From assembly GCA_041622675.1 (NCBI GenBank), contig JBFJYH010000002.1, positions 50,134 to 114,133 of the forward strand: 64,000 bases of DNA, read 5' to 3'. The DNA is from Reddybacter sp041622675 (GTDB taxonomy: Bacteria > Pseudomonadota > Gammaproteobacteria > Pseudomonadales > Porticoccaceae). The position numbers were made by a program, and so were the translations under genes. Positions 27,695-37,268 of this stretch are shown here, in pieces (within the stretch, counting starts at the first letter, position 1; every line of letters begins with the position of its first letter). The notes beneath the pieces are model-generated. The model had not been told where the DNA came from. It saw only the letters and a program-made list of their open reading frames with translations, and did no database searches.

Positions 27695-28501
27695 ATGGCC
27701 AGGAAACGGGAAACTCAAGAGCATGAAAACCACGAACGTTGGCTAGTTTCCTACGCTGACTTTATCACCCTCTTATTTGCTTTCTTTGTCGTCATGTATT
27801 CTATTTCTTCCGTTAATGAAGGGAAATTTCGCGTCCTCTCACACTCCCTTGTGGCTTCTTTTACCAGTCAAAGTCGATCCATCGAGCCTGTACAGTTTGG
27901 CACGGCAAGCACGTCTTTTCCCCTTGCCCCAACACCCTTAACCCGCACTCCAATAAAGCTCGATCTACCCCAGTCGATAAGCCAAGACCCTATAAAAGTC
28001 GAGCCACCCCAGACAAAGAAAAAATATCCAGAAATGGATGAGCTTGGGCAAAAAATCAATGACGCATTAAAAGCCCTGCTTGAAACAGAGCTCGTTTCAG
28101 TGCGCAAATCAGACAACTGGCTAGAAATAGAAATCAACAGTAAGGTTTTATTTGCCAGTGGTAGTAGCAATCTATCACCTAGCGCCAGACCCTTATTGCG
28201 CGGTTTGAGTAATGTATTGAAAACTCGCAGTAACAAAATTCACGTCGAAGGTTTCACCGACAATTTGCCCATCAAAAATAGTATTTATCCCTCCAACTGG
28301 GAGCTATCGGCGGCGCGCGCAGCCACCGTCGTGCGGCTTTTTTCCAGCTATGGAGTGACGCCAAAAAACTTGGCGTCGATTGGTTACGGCGAATTCCAAC
28401 CCAAAGTCCCCAACGACACGCCCACTGGGCGGGCTACCAACCGAAGGGTTGTCATTGTCGTTATCGCCGCTGGCTTTGATCCTCGTTTAAGAAATCGCTA
28501 A
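27695..28501 (+). CDS. motD: Flagellar stator protein MotD (MotB family)
   Basis: A 268-residue protein with a single N-terminal helix carrying the ion-binding aspartate D22 in YADFITLLFAFFVVMYSIS, a plug/linker rich in proline and serine, and a C-terminal OmpA-like peptidoglycan-binding domain (KIHVEGFTDNLPI, NWELSAARAATVVRLF, NRRVVIVV). ATG 27695 gives the usual short charged N terminus; reading from 27608 adds unrelated residues. It is the partner of MotC, ten bases downstream. Confidence 0.93.
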   Translation: MARKRETQEHENHERWLVSYADFITLLFAFFVVMYSISSVNEGKFRVLSHSLVASFTSQSRSIEPVQFGTASTSFPLAPTPLTRTPIKLDLPQSISQDPIKVEPPQTKKKYPEMDELGQKINDALKALLETELVSVRKSDNWLEIEINSKVLFASGSSNLSPSARPLLRGLSNVLKTRSNKIHVEGFTDNLPIKNSIYPSNWELSAARAATVVRLFSSYGVTPKNLASIGYGEFQPKVPNDTPTGRATNRRVVIVVIAAGFDPRLRNR

Positions 28502-28558
28502 CGTGGTGGTTATTCATCATTGATACGCTCCAATCACAATGACTGACAGGAGGAACCC

Positions 28559-28729
28559 ATGGCTAACGAAATCACCCCCCCTGGCATTGCACGCCCCCTG
28601 CGTATACCCGCAAGTCAATCGGTTAAAGACAAACAAAAAGCCATTCCCGTCCCCACAAAAAAACAAACCCCAAAGAAAAAGAAAAAACCTGATGATGACT
28701 CTCAGGTACATATTGATGAATACATTTAA
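28559..28729 (+). CDS. Small 56-residue lysine-rich protein, unknown
   Basis: A 56-codon gene with a perfect AGGAGG five bases before its ATG, 57 bases after motD. The protein begins MANEITPPGIARPLRIPAS, has a proline/lysine-rich middle including KKQTPKKKKKP, and ends with an acidic tail DDDSQVHIDEYI. No membrane segment, cysteine or known domain is seen. The strong ribosome-binding site, the sharp change from basic to acidic, and position at the end of the fliL-motD operon all argue for a real gene. A weak GCGG/CCGC hairpin with T-rich end follows near 28797. Function unknown. Confidence 0.65.
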   Translation: MANEITPPGIARPLRIPASQSVKDKQKAIPVPTKKQTPKKKKKPDDDSQVHIDEYI

Positions 28730-28814
28730 ACTCGTCGATTTACTTCGACAGCGCAGTGCGAGTAAGCACCTAGAGCCATTGCCCTAACAACCTAGAGCGG
28801 TGAATCCGCGCGTT

Positions 28815-30086
28815 TTAAATATAGTAATCAATAAGACCTTTACTTGCGGCCGCCTCCCCCGGCATCAGTCCTTGTTCTATTTCTAAAGCCATTGACTCAC
28901 CGCCAGTACCGCCAGATAACGGCCCATCAGCACCGGCTAGCTGCTCTCGTTCTCGCTGTAGACTTTGATCGGAAACATCGGCATTAGCGAGCTGCATACC
29001 ACTATCGGCAAACATTTCACGCAGCCGTGGGAGAGCCGCCTCCAGTGCCTCTCGAGCAGCCGGATTGGCGGCAAAAAAGGTTACATTTGTCCGCTCGCCC
29101 TCGGTGGCGAGCTTAACCTCAACACTACCCAGCTCAGCCGGATTGAGACGCAATTCAAACCCCGAATTATTTTGCCCGACCATCCAGCGAATCCGATTGC
29201 CGACTTCAGCATCCCAACCCGGGTGCCCCGTAGGGGTTTGCAAGGTAAAAAAGCGCGGCGTTGGTGTCTCATGCGTCGCACTGTATTTTGCCGATTCAGT
29301 GCCGAGCGCGGATAACGTTGAGCTCATATTTGTAAGATTCAAGCTCTGGGGTACAGATTCTGCTCTATCAGCCATCGTATAGAGCGTTAATCCTGAGCTG
29401 CCTTGCTCTGACTTGCCAGCCATGGCCGCCATAATATTTTGTCGCACCTGCTCAAAGCCTTCTTTCGACCCAATGCCATGGGGCAGCGCTTCAGCGACCA
29501 CTTGTGCGGCCGGCCTCTTAATAAGCGCGTTAGCTGGCAAACCCTCTTGTAGTGGCTTTATGACGTTTCCAGACAAACGATCGATACTAGGGCTATTTTC
29601 CTGCGCAAGGTCTAGCCGGGTAGGTGTCTCGCCATTTTTCGTTGAACCCATTAATAGGGGACTTAAGACTCCAATCTCAACACTATTAGGCACTTCCCCC
29701 TCTAGTGCTATTTGCTGGGCTGGTGCTGACAGAGTTTCACTTTGAGCCGGTAGCAATTTTGCGCTATCACTCTCTACTGCAACCGGCAAAAACGTGTCTT
29801 CAAGCGGCGACTCATTGCCGCCTTCCACAGGTGTCTGAGGATCTACGGAAGAGCCATTGGCATCGTCATTAGCATCTACGTCACCGGTGCCACTCATTTT
29901 ATCGACGACTTTGTCTTGGGCCTCTCCAGGCCTACCTGAATCGCCACGCGTCTCGGCCTCCAGGTGATTCGAAAAAGTTTTCTCTCTGTCCGCCTTGTCT
30001 AAAGGGTCAGAAGAACTTGACGACGACCTAGCGGCAGGCTGTTGCGGGCTCTGACTGGCTAGAGCAACTTGAACGGATAAAGGCAT
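28815..30086 (-). CDS. fliK: Flagellar hook-length control protein FliK
   Basis: A 423-residue secreted ruler protein. The first ~300 residues are disordered and rich in S, P, E and Q. The conserved C-terminal domain that contacts FlhB lies near residues 290-375, with GWDAEVGNRIRWMV and FELRLNPAELGSVEVKL. FliK stops hook growth by triggering the FlhB specificity switch. It lies convergent to the motCD operon, is separated from fliJ by 233 bases and has its own sigma54-type promoter. Confidence 0.9.
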   Translation of the reverse strand: MPLSVQVALASQSPQQPAARSSSSSSDPLDKADREKTFSNHLEAETRGDSGRPGEAQDKVVDKMSGTGDVDANDDANGSSVDPQTPVEGGNESPLEDTFLPVAVESDSAKLLPAQSETLSAPAQQIALEGEVPNSVEIGVLSPLLMGSTKNGETPTRLDLAQENSPSIDRLSGNVIKPLQEGLPANALIKRPAAQVVAEALPHGIGSKEGFEQVRQNIMAAMAGKSEQGSSGLTLYTMADRAESVPQSLNLTNMSSTLSALGTESAKYSATHETPTPRFFTLQTPTGHPGWDAEVGNRIRWMVGQNNSGFELRLNPAELGSVEVKLATEGERTNVTFFAANPAAREALEAALPRLREMFADSGMQLANADVSDQSLQREREQLAGADGPLSGGTGGESMALEIEQGLMPGEAAASKGLIDYYI

Positions 30087-30216
30087 TAGAACCTCTCATG
30101 TGATCTTGCGGTGCTAATAAGAGTAGAGATCGCTGCCTAAACATTAACTATTGAACGATTAGTCACAAGGGTCTGCGTCTCGTCAATTACTTTCCAGTTA
30201 TCTACTGATCAAGTAA

Positions 30217-30233
30217 GAGCAAAACGCGGGCCA
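30217..30233 (-). promoter_or_regulatory. Sigma54 promoter of fliK
   Basis: On the minus strand TTGGCCCGCGTTTTGCTC shows GG-N10-GC and an ideal TTTTGC -12 half, 131 bases before the fliK start. The surrounding 233-base gap holds no gene. Confidence 0.65.
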
Positions 30234-30319
30234 ATTTTGTACTGCCTTGCTATAGAAAAGAGTTATTGAAGAGGGATAACTGGGAATCACCATTGCAACG
30301 GCTCCACCTAGCGAGACCT

Positions 30320-30763
30320 TTAGTCCCAGCCATTTTTTCCCGTAAAACCTGAGCGTTCATCTTGTTCTTTTTGTTCACGCTTATTGCGTTGCAGCAACTG
30401 CTCTTTTTGCACCTGCTCTAGGGCCTGAGACAAACTTTGATTACGCTGATGTTTTTCAATCCACTGTGTCTGACGCTCAGTTACTTGCACGCCCAAGTCG
30501 ACGAGGGTTTGGCGCTGGGCCTCGATAGCACTATCGAGCTGACGAAAAAAAGCGCGGAAGTCACCCAACTGCCGAGCATTCATACCGGAGGCACCTGCCC
30601 GCTGAAAACGCTCGCGATATTCGTCAAAGAAATCCGTTAATTGCTCGAGTTGAGCCTGTTCTCTGCTGTGGCTATCCTGCGCTTCACCCAAAGCCCGGCC
30701 AGCCTTGTCACACGCGTTTTCGGCCATTTGTTCTAATTGTTTAAAGCGTTTTATTTTTGTCAT
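30320..30763 (-). CDS. fliJ: Flagellar export protein FliJ
   Basis: A 147-residue, almost wholly alpha-helical, coiled-coil protein rich in E, Q, R and K, as expected for FliJ, which sits in the FliI ATPase ring like the gamma subunit of F1. ATG 30763 gives MTKIKRFKQLEQMAENA; a longer reading from 30781 is unlikely. It is last gene of fliEFGHIJ, 43 bases after fliI. Confidence 0.88.
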   Translation of the reverse strand: MTKIKRFKQLEQMAENACDKAGRALGEAQDSHSREQAQLEQLTDFFDEYRERFQRAGASGMNARQLGDFRAFFRQLDSAIEAQRQTLVDLGVQVTERQTQWIEKHQRNQSLSQALEQVQKEQLLQRNKREQKEQDERSGFTGKNGWD

Positions 30764-30806
30764 GAAACAACTCGCCCACACGCTGTAAAATTGATAGGCA
30801 ACACCA

Positions 30807-32183
30807 TTACACTGGCATTTGTAGATTGCTTAGTAAGCCATCAAGTGCCACAAAACTCTGGTCTAAGGTCACACTTCGGCCCGCTTCCTGTCGTAAAAAC
30901 CCCTGTAACCGCGGATAGGCCTCTATCGCCTGGTCAATGCGACTATCGCTGCCGAGCGTATAGGCACCAACACTGATTAAATCACGGTTTTGCTCATACA
31001 AACTGTACAGCTGTTTAAAGGCCTGCACCTGGCTAAAACGGTCCGGGCCAACCAGTCGACCCATGACCCGGCTCACTGAAGACTCAATATCAATCGCCGG
31101 ATAGCGGCCAGAATCGGCAATGCGCCGCGACAAAATAATATGCCCATCGAGTATCGCCCGTGCCGAATCGACCACGGGGTCGTTTTCGTCATCGCCCTCC
31201 ATCAGCACAGTATAAATTGCAGTAATGGAGCCTTTGTTGGCAATTTTCCCCGCGCGCTCAACCAACTGCGGTAAGCGAGAAAAAACAGAGGGCGGATAGC
31301 CCCGCGTTACCGGCGGCTCACCAATAGCCAGTGCAATTTCCCGCTGCGCTTGGGCAAAGCGGGTCAGTGAATCCATCAGTAACAAGACATTGAGACCTTG
31401 ATCGCGAAAATACTCTGCAATAGCCGTGGCGCGCCACGCGCCATGTAGACGCATTAAAGGCGAGTCATCGGCCGGCGAAGCCACCACGACAGCACGCGCC
31501 AAGCCCGCTGGGCCAAGAGTTTCCTCAATAAATTCCTGTACTTCTCGGCCCCTCTCCCCGATCAAACCCACCACCACAACATCGGCATCGGTATATTGGG
31601 TCATCAGCCCGAGCAGCGTACTTTTACCCACACCACTACCGGCAAACAGACCAAGACGTTGTCCCCGACCCACCGTAAGTAACGCATTGATCGCGCGTAT
31701 ACCGACATCCAAAGGTTCGTCAATAAGGGCTCGTTGCAGGGGATTAACAGCCTGGCCCTGCAAGGCTGTATGCCCCTCCAAGACCGGGGTATCACCATCA
31801 TCAAGGGGCCGACCAGCGCCATCAATCACCCGACCAATCAAAGCCTCGCCCACCTCAACCTCAATGTCACCCGGCATCGGGGTGACCAAGGCATTGGGCG
31901 TTAAGCCATGCACCGAACCGATGGGCATAAGAAATAAACGTTCATCACCAAAACCTACTACTTCTGCCTCCACCGAGACTCCACTTGCAGCTGTAATATG
32001 GCAGCGACTGCCAATGGCAGCCTGACAGCCCGCCGCCTCCAGTGTCAGACCGACCATTCTCACGAGTTTGCCCCTGACCATAGCCATGGGATCGACCACT
32101 TCTGCAAGCAGATCATTGCGCGCTGCCAGACGACTGCTAAGCAATTGGGCTCCAATCATTTCACGACCAAGGGATTGACTCAC
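30807..32183 (-). CDS. fliI: Flagellum-specific ATPase FliI
   Basis: A 458-residue F1-beta-like ATPase with Walker A GSGVGKST (182-189), Walker B LLLMDSLTRFAQAQREIALA and the ALIGRVIDGAGRPLD N-terminal barrel signature. It drives delivery of substrates to the export gate with FliH and FliJ. Start is GTG at 32183, overlapping the fliH stop by four bases (GTGA). Confidence 0.97.
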   Translation of the reverse strand: MSQSLGREMIGAQLLSSRLAARNDLLAEVVDPMAMVRGKLVRMVGLTLEAAGCQAAIGSRCHITAASGVSVEAEVVGFGDERLFLMPIGSVHGLTPNALVTPMPGDIEVEVGEALIGRVIDGAGRPLDDGDTPVLEGHTALQGQAVNPLQRALIDEPLDVGIRAINALLTVGRGQRLGLFAGSGVGKSTLLGLMTQYTDADVVVVGLIGERGREVQEFIEETLGPAGLARAVVVASPADDSPLMRLHGAWRATAIAEYFRDQGLNVLLLMDSLTRFAQAQREIALAIGEPPVTRGYPPSVFSRLPQLVERAGKIANKGSITAIYTVLMEGDDENDPVVDSARAILDGHIILSRRIADSGRYPAIDIESSVSRVMGRLVGPDRFSQVQAFKQLYSLYEQNRDLISVGAYTLGSDSRIDQAIEAYPRLQGFLRQEAGRSVTLDQSFVALDGLLSNLQMPV

Positions 32184-32794
32184 ACCTCAGCGCCCAAATC
32201 AGTCGACAACAGTCCGCGGACAATAGACTCAATGCGAGTTTGTAGTGTCGCGTCTATAAACTCTGCACTGCTATTAATCTGACAGTCACCACGGGCTAGG
32301 CTGCGATCTGCAAGAATGCGCCAGTGTTGGGCCGGCGGTTCTTCTTTCAAACCCTCTTTCACGATAACAACATCGTCGGGGTGAAGATGTATATCGACAT
32401 CTCGAGCCGCCGCTGACAATACCAGACAAGCCTGATTCACGGTTTCGAGGACCAGCTCGGGCTGAATTGTTAATTCCTGGTGTAAAATTGCTCGAGCAAT
32501 GCCTCCAGCCAACTTGGCCAACTCACTTTCTACACTCTCGGTAATCTGGCGAAAAGGGTGCGCGGTTTCATCATAGAGCTGCGCGAGACGTTGTGCCTGT
32601 TCCTGAATTGCCTGGTGTCCCGCCTCAAGCCCTTCCCGGTAGCCCACGTCGTAACCCCGAGCGCGAGCCTGCTTCTCAATGCCGTCAAGTTCTTCATCGC
32701 TGAGCGCTTCACGCGCAGTGTGTCCCACATTAGGTGCCTGCCAGCGGGTAGGCTGAAGCTGGTCGTTGGCTCGTACCACCTTAGACAAATTCAT
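32180..32794 (-). CDS. fliH: Flagellar assembly protein FliH
   Basis: A 204-residue regulator of FliI. The middle region is helical with small-residue repeats (ARGYDVGYREGLEAGHQAIQEQ), and the C-terminal domain resembles the F-type delta subunit (VNQACLVLSAAARDVDIHLHPDD). ATG 32794 is chosen; a GTG at 32809 would add five residues. It overlaps fliG by 14 bases and fliI by four. Confidence 0.93.
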   Translation of the reverse strand: MNLSKVVRANDQLQPTRWQAPNVGHTAREALSDEELDGIEKQARARGYDVGYREGLEAGHQAIQEQAQRLAQLYDETAHPFRQITESVESELAKLAGGIARAILHQELTIQPELVLETVNQACLVLSAAARDVDIHLHPDDVVIVKEGLKEEPPAQHWRILADRSLARGDCQINSSAEFIDATLQTRIESIVRGLLSTDLGAEV

Positions 32795-33791
32795 CTCCCC
32801 CTGTTCCACCTAGGGTAATTTCACCCTCTTCTGCGAGACGTTGAGCAACCGCTAGAATTTCTTTCTGGGAATCTTCAACTTCACTGAGACGCACCGGGCC
32901 CCGAGTCTCGAGATCCTCCTCCATCATTTCAGCAGCACGCTTAGACATATTGCTAAAGATTTTCTTGCGCACCGGGGTGTCGGCCCCTTTTAGTGCAATA
33001 ACCAGCACATCGGAGGACACTTCACGCAACAAACGCTGAATGCCTCTATCTTCCACGTCGAGTAAATTGTCAAAGACGAACATCAAATCCCGCACTTTGT
33101 CGCTCATTTCCTGGTCGACCCCAGCAATGGCTTCGATAAGCTCACCTTCCAACTCTGAATCGGTATAACTGAGGATGTCGGCCGTCGATTGTGGTCCTCC
33201 CACCGCCGATGTTTGGGCTAAACTACCATCTCGAAACTGAGTTTCAAGAATTTCATCAAGCTCAGCAAGAGCCGATGGATGAATCGCATCCAGTTGGGAA
33301 ATTCGAATTACTGCATCCTTGCGAATTGCCTGGGGCAAATGTTTGATCACCTCTGCCGATTGCTCGCTATCGAGATAGGCCAAAACAATGGCGATAATTT
33401 GTGGGTGCTCACCGCGAATCATAGCGGCAACGGCCCGGGAGTCCATCCATTTCAGAGACTCTACACCCTTGGAATCACGTCCCATAATCACGGTGTTGAT
33501 GACGCCCTCGGCTTTCTCTTCACCGAGGGCTTCACGCAGTACTGTACGTACAAATTCTTCGTTATCACCGCTAAATGAAGTAGTCTCGCCGAGGGATTCA
33601 GTAAATTGACTAATTACCTCTTCAGCCTGCAGACGAGACACCGGGCGCAGAGTCGCCATGGCAGCACCAATTTTATGTACTTCTTTAGGCGCCATATGCT
33701 GGAGTATTTGTGCTGCAGACTGCTCGCCGACACCTAGTAGGAAAACAGCCGCTTTTTCCACGCCTTTCAGAGCTTCCGCTTTATCCACCAT
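32781..33791 (-). CDS. fliG: Flagellar motor switch protein FliG
   Basis: A 336-residue C-ring protein with N-terminal FliF-binding (MVDKAEALKGVEKAAVFLLGVGE), middle and C-terminal torque domains. The C-terminal helix with alternating charges that meets the stator is present (LMFVFDNLLDVEDRGIQRLLREV). ATG 33791 overlaps the fliF end by 11 bases and is preferred to a GTG at 33806. Confidence 0.97.
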   Translation of the reverse strand: MVDKAEALKGVEKAAVFLLGVGEQSAAQILQHMAPKEVHKIGAAMATLRPVSRLQAEEVISQFTESLGETTSFSGDNEEFVRTVLREALGEEKAEGVINTVIMGRDSKGVESLKWMDSRAVAAMIRGEHPQIIAIVLAYLDSEQSAEVIKHLPQAIRKDAVIRISQLDAIHPSALAELDEILETQFRDGSLAQTSAVGGPQSTADILSYTDSELEGELIEAIAGVDQEMSDKVRDLMFVFDNLLDVEDRGIQRLLREVSSDVLVIALKGADTPVRKKIFSNMSKRAAEMMEEDLETRGPVRLSEVEDSQKEILAVAQRLAEEGEITLGGTGGDEFV

Positions 33792-35385
33792 CTTGAACCC
33801 AATCACTCATCACACTGGCTGCTCGTTTCGGGCTCTGCCCGGCTATATTTTGCGCCAACTGTACCTGTTGATCATAGCTTGTCACACCCGGCGGCAATTG
33901 TGCCACGCCACCGACGGCGGCCTGGTCGCCACCCAATTGCAATTCGCCATTGACAGTGCGCCCCCCCGATTTACCAAAGCCCGCCAAGCTTTTCATTACG
34001 GGCCGTAAGATGCCAAAAACAAGAACTAAAATACCGATACCGCCAGCAACTTGCTTGGCGATATCGAGAACCCAAGGCTCCTGCCAAACAGGGACCTCAG
34101 CCAGAGGCTCCATCAACTCAGGTTCGAGAAAAGAGGCATTCATCAAATTGACGCTATCACCTCTCTCCTCATTAAAGCCAACGGCCTCTTTCACCAACAG
34201 AGTTAAACGTTCAATTTCTTCATCGGGCAGGGGGAGGCGTTCGATATCACCCGCCTCATTCGTCTGCTGACGATGATCGAGTAAAACGGCTACCGAGAGT
34301 TTTTTAATATTACCCGGAGCCTCCTTAACATGGCTAATAACCTTATCTAACTCATAATTTCGCGTCGCATTCCTTGACGTTTGTGTGGCAGCACTGGAAT
34401 TACCCGAAGCAGCATCATCGCCCCCCAGGGCTGCGGCGGGCTGGTTTGATTGAGCGCCCGGTACACCGCCGAAAGCCTTACTGTTATCACTGCGGCGTTC
34501 TTCTGAGGTTTGCTCACTGCGCACAAGCTGATTATTGGGACCAAAAGTCTCACTGGTGCGTTCAACAGCCGTAAAGTCGACATCGGCGGTGACCTGGGCA
34601 CGCACTTTGCCTGCACCCATAATAGGCACCAGTAAATCGACAATACGTTGAGAGTAGTTTTCCTCGATACTGCTGGCGAATGAGAATTGCTCAGACCCCA
34701 TCGCCATCGCCGATGAGCCGCCACTACCAGTCAGTAAATTGCCCTGTTGATCAACAACCGTAACTTGCTCAGAGTCCATACCGGGCACACTGGAAGCGAC
34801 CAAATGAATGACTCCGGCAACTTGCGCCTGGTTCAATTTGCGGCCCGGGAAAAGGCTGATCAAAACAGAGGCACTTGCACCCTGCTGGTTGCGTAAAAAA
34901 GCCGATTTTTTGGGGATCGCCAAATGTACTCGAGCACCTTTGACACTGTTGAGCGTAGCAATTGAACGCGATAATTCGCCCTCAAGAGCGCGATTAAAAC
35001 GGGCTTTTTCAACGAAACTACTGGTGCCGAAGCTCTGCTCTTCATCGAGCAGCTCATACCCAGGGCTACTACTTTTGGGCAAACCCTGGCTAGCCAACTG
35101 AATGCGTAGGTTATGTACTTTCCCCGCCGGCACGGCAACCATGGACCCCTGCATGCGATAGGGCGTATTCCCCTGCTCGAGAATCGTCACCACCTGTGCA
35201 GCATCGGCACCACTCATACCGTCAAACAGTGGCACATAGTTGGGCTCTTTGGCCCAGGAATAAATACCCACACCCAGAGCAATACTCGCCGCCAAGCCAA
35301 GTAACAAACCAATTTGCCGAATCACCGGTAAATTACTCATTCCGACAAATTGCCCCACCATATTGTCAGGGTTCACTAGAGCCAT
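33781..35385 (-). CDS. fliF: Flagellar MS-ring protein FliF
   Basis: A 534-residue MS-ring protein with two membrane helices, one near residues 25-42 (IRQIGLLLGLAASIALGVGIYSW) and one near 430-450 (IAKQVAGGIGILVLVFGIL). Between them are the periplasmic ring-building motifs (GYELLDEEQSFGTSSFVEKARFNRALEGELSRSI). The C-terminal tail binds FliG. ATG 35385 has AGAAGG upstream; the longer frame from 35439 adds residues without family similarity. It is second gene of fliEFGHIJ. Confidence 0.96.
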   Translation of the reverse strand: MALVNPDNMVGQFVGMSNLPVIRQIGLLLGLAASIALGVGIYSWAKEPNYVPLFDGMSGADAAQVVTILEQGNTPYRMQGSMVAVPAGKVHNLRIQLASQGLPKSSSPGYELLDEEQSFGTSSFVEKARFNRALEGELSRSIATLNSVKGARVHLAIPKKSAFLRNQQGASASVLISLFPGRKLNQAQVAGVIHLVASSVPGMDSEQVTVVDQQGNLLTGSGGSSAMAMGSEQFSFASSIEENYSQRIVDLLVPIMGAGKVRAQVTADVDFTAVERTSETFGPNNQLVRSEQTSEERRSDNSKAFGGVPGAQSNQPAAALGGDDAASGNSSAATQTSRNATRNYELDKVISHVKEAPGNIKKLSVAVLLDHRQQTNEAGDIERLPLPDEEIERLTLLVKEAVGFNEERGDSVNLMNASFLEPELMEPLAEVPVWQEPWVLDIAKQVAGGIGILVLVFGILRPVMKSLAGFGKSGGRTVNGELQLGGDQAAVGGVAQLPPGVTSYDQQVQLAQNIAGQSPKRAASVMSDWVQDGG

Positions 35386-35487
35386 CTCAGCCTTCTCCCT
35401 CACAACCGGTCGTTGCATTGATAAAAAACGCACCGACATTCATTATTGCCATTTGGCCCACTGTGCTAAGTTTCATGGTCAAGTCCA

Positions 35488-35814
35488 TCATACTGGCATA
35501 TTCATTATGTCTTGATAGGCAGACAACAGTTTATTTCGCACCTGCGTCATCGCCTGAAAGGAAATGCTCGCCTCCTGCAAAGCGACCATTACTTGGGGCA
35601 ACTCAATGCCTTCATCGCCCCGGGTAAAAGCCTCTTTTAAATCACCGGCCTGGTGTTGAGCGTCACTGGCTTTATGAATCGACTCGGCGAGCATTTTGCC
35701 AAATTCACTGCCACCACCGGCCACACCACCAACGCTTGACTCTTCGACCGACTTCGCCGCCGCTTCGAGTGCGCGCATTTGCGATAACACTTGATTGATC
35801 GCCACTTGGCTCAT
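35488..35814 (-). CDS. fliE: Flagellar hook-basal body protein FliE
   Basis: A 108-residue adaptor that joins the MS ring to the rod. The C-terminal half carries the family block LPQVMVALQEASISFQAMTQVRNKLLSAYQDIMNMPV. It starts the fliEFGHIJ operon. I looked for a sigma54 site in the 68 bases upstream and found none with correct spacing, so transcription may come from fleSR or from inside fleR. Confidence 0.95.
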   Translation of the reverse strand: MSQVAINQVLSQMRALEAAAKSVEESSVGGVAGGGSEFGKMLAESIHKASDAQHQAGDLKEAFTRGDEGIELPQVMVALQEASISFQAMTQVRNKLLSAYQDIMNMPV

Positions 35815-35882
35815 TTTGTATTCCTCAACATGTGCTTGTTTAACCGTGTTTAGTCCAAAAACTAAGCTTTTAATCCTCTTCT

Positions 35883-37268
35883 TTAGGTACCGTACATCCC
35901 TGGCAGAGCGATACCTTCATCGCGCAATTTAGCCAATTTATAGCGCAAGGTGCGTGGACTAATACCTAGGCGCTCGGCTGTTTCTTTGCGACGTCCATGT
36001 TCAGCTTTTAAAGCATCGACAATAATTTGTTGTTCGTGGTTACGCAGGTCATTTTCCAGTGCAGAGCCATCAACGGGCTCATTTTTTATCTCGGGAGTTG
36101 AAGGGGCCACACCGAGGGAAGATAGTGAAAAATGGCTACTCGGGTCTTCAAGATGAATCTCTGCCTCCGTCAGAGTAGCGCCACTGAGCAGTATCATTGC
36201 GCGCTGTACAACGTTGTGTAATTCGCGAATATTGCCCGGCCAACTATAGGCTTGCAGCATTTGTTCAGCCCCCTTAGAGAGACCCACCGACTGACTCTCC
36301 TCACTTTGCTCACCCACAAAGCGGCGCACTAGCGGTAGGATGTCACCCCGCCGTTCACGCAGAGGCGCGAGGGCAATGGGAAAAACATTTAAACGATAAA
36401 AAAGATCTTCACGGAATCGCCCAGCACTCACCTCGCCGCGTAGATCACGATTGGTGGTTGCCAACACACGCACATCGAGAGCAATGGTCGACTTGCCGCC
36501 AAGACGCTCGACCTCTTTCTCCTGCAGGACACGGAGTAATTTGGCCTGCAGGGCAATATCCATTTCGGAAATTTCATCGAGCAACAACGTGCCACCCTGA
36601 GCCTGTTCGAACTTACCGGCACGCGCCTGATGAGCACCGGTAAAAGCGCCCTTTTCATAGCCGAAGAGAATGGATTCGAGCATGGTTTCAGGCAGTGCCG
36701 CACAGTTAATCGCCACAAAAGGCGCGTCACTACGGACAGAGTTGTCGTGAATAAAACGTGCCAGTACTTCCTTACCTGTACCCGACTCACCACTCAACAT
36801 CACGGTAGCATCGGATGCGGCAACCCGCCGCGCCAGTTCCACGACTTTTTTTGCCTGAGGGTCCTCTGCGATCATCTCATTCGAACCGGTAGCACTTTTA
36901 AGTGTTGCAAAGCGACTCACCATCTCAATTAACACTTCAGCTTCGAAAGGCTTTGTTAAATAATCGCAGGCACCATCACGCATTGCCTCTACAGCTTTTT
37001 CAACACAACCAAAAGCTGTCATCAGCACCACCGGCAAACTCGGCCAGGTCGCTTTTATATGCTGTAGCAGGGCATGTCCATCCATTGCCGCCATTTGCAC
37101 ATCGCTGACCACCAGATCGACCGACTGACGATGCAATAGGGCCAAAGCCTCAACGCCATCGCTGGCAAACACCACTCGGTAGCCGGCAAAGGCGAGGGTG
37201 TCACAGAGAGCTTCGCGCAACAGATCATCATCTTCGACCACCAACACTGTTACACCCAATTCACTCAT
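35883..37268 (-). CDS. fleR: Two-component response regulator FleR (NtrC family)
   Basis: A 461-residue sigma54 activator. The receiver domain has phospho-acceptor D56 (LVVSDVQM) and K107. The AAA+ domain has Walker A GESGTGKE (160-167) and the sigma54-contacting GAFTGA (207-212). A Fis-type helix-turn-helix lies at the C terminus (ETAERLGISPRTLRYKLAKLR). With FleS it activates middle flagellar genes (hook, rod, ring). Its start overlaps the fleS end by eight bases. Confidence 0.95.
   Translation of the reverse strand: MSELGVTVLVVEDDDLLREALCDTLAFAGYRVVFASDGVEALALLHRQSVDLVVSDVQMAAMDGHALLQHIKATWPSLPVVLMTAFGCVEKAVEAMRDGACDYLTKPFEAEVLIEMVSRFATLKSATGSNEMIAEDPQAKKVVELARRVAASDATVMLSGESGTGKEVLARFIHDNSVRSDAPFVAINCAALPETMLESILFGYEKGAFTGAHQARAGKFEQAQGGTLLLDEISEMDIALQAKLLRVLQEKEVERLGGKSTIALDVRVLATTNRDLRGEVSAGRFREDLFYRLNVFPIALAPLRERRGDILPLVRRFVGEQSEESQSVGLSKGAEQMLQAYSWPGNIRELHNVVQRAMILLSGATLTEAEIHLEDPSSHFSLSSLGVAPSTPEIKNEPVDGSALENDLRNHEQQIIVDALKAEHGRRKETAERLGISPRTLRYKLAKLRDEGIALPGMYGT

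Noticed and set aside
31426..32025. 199-codon frame opposite fliI
   Set aside because: It lies wholly within fliI and is rich in P, S and T as expected from reverse reading of a GC-rich gene.
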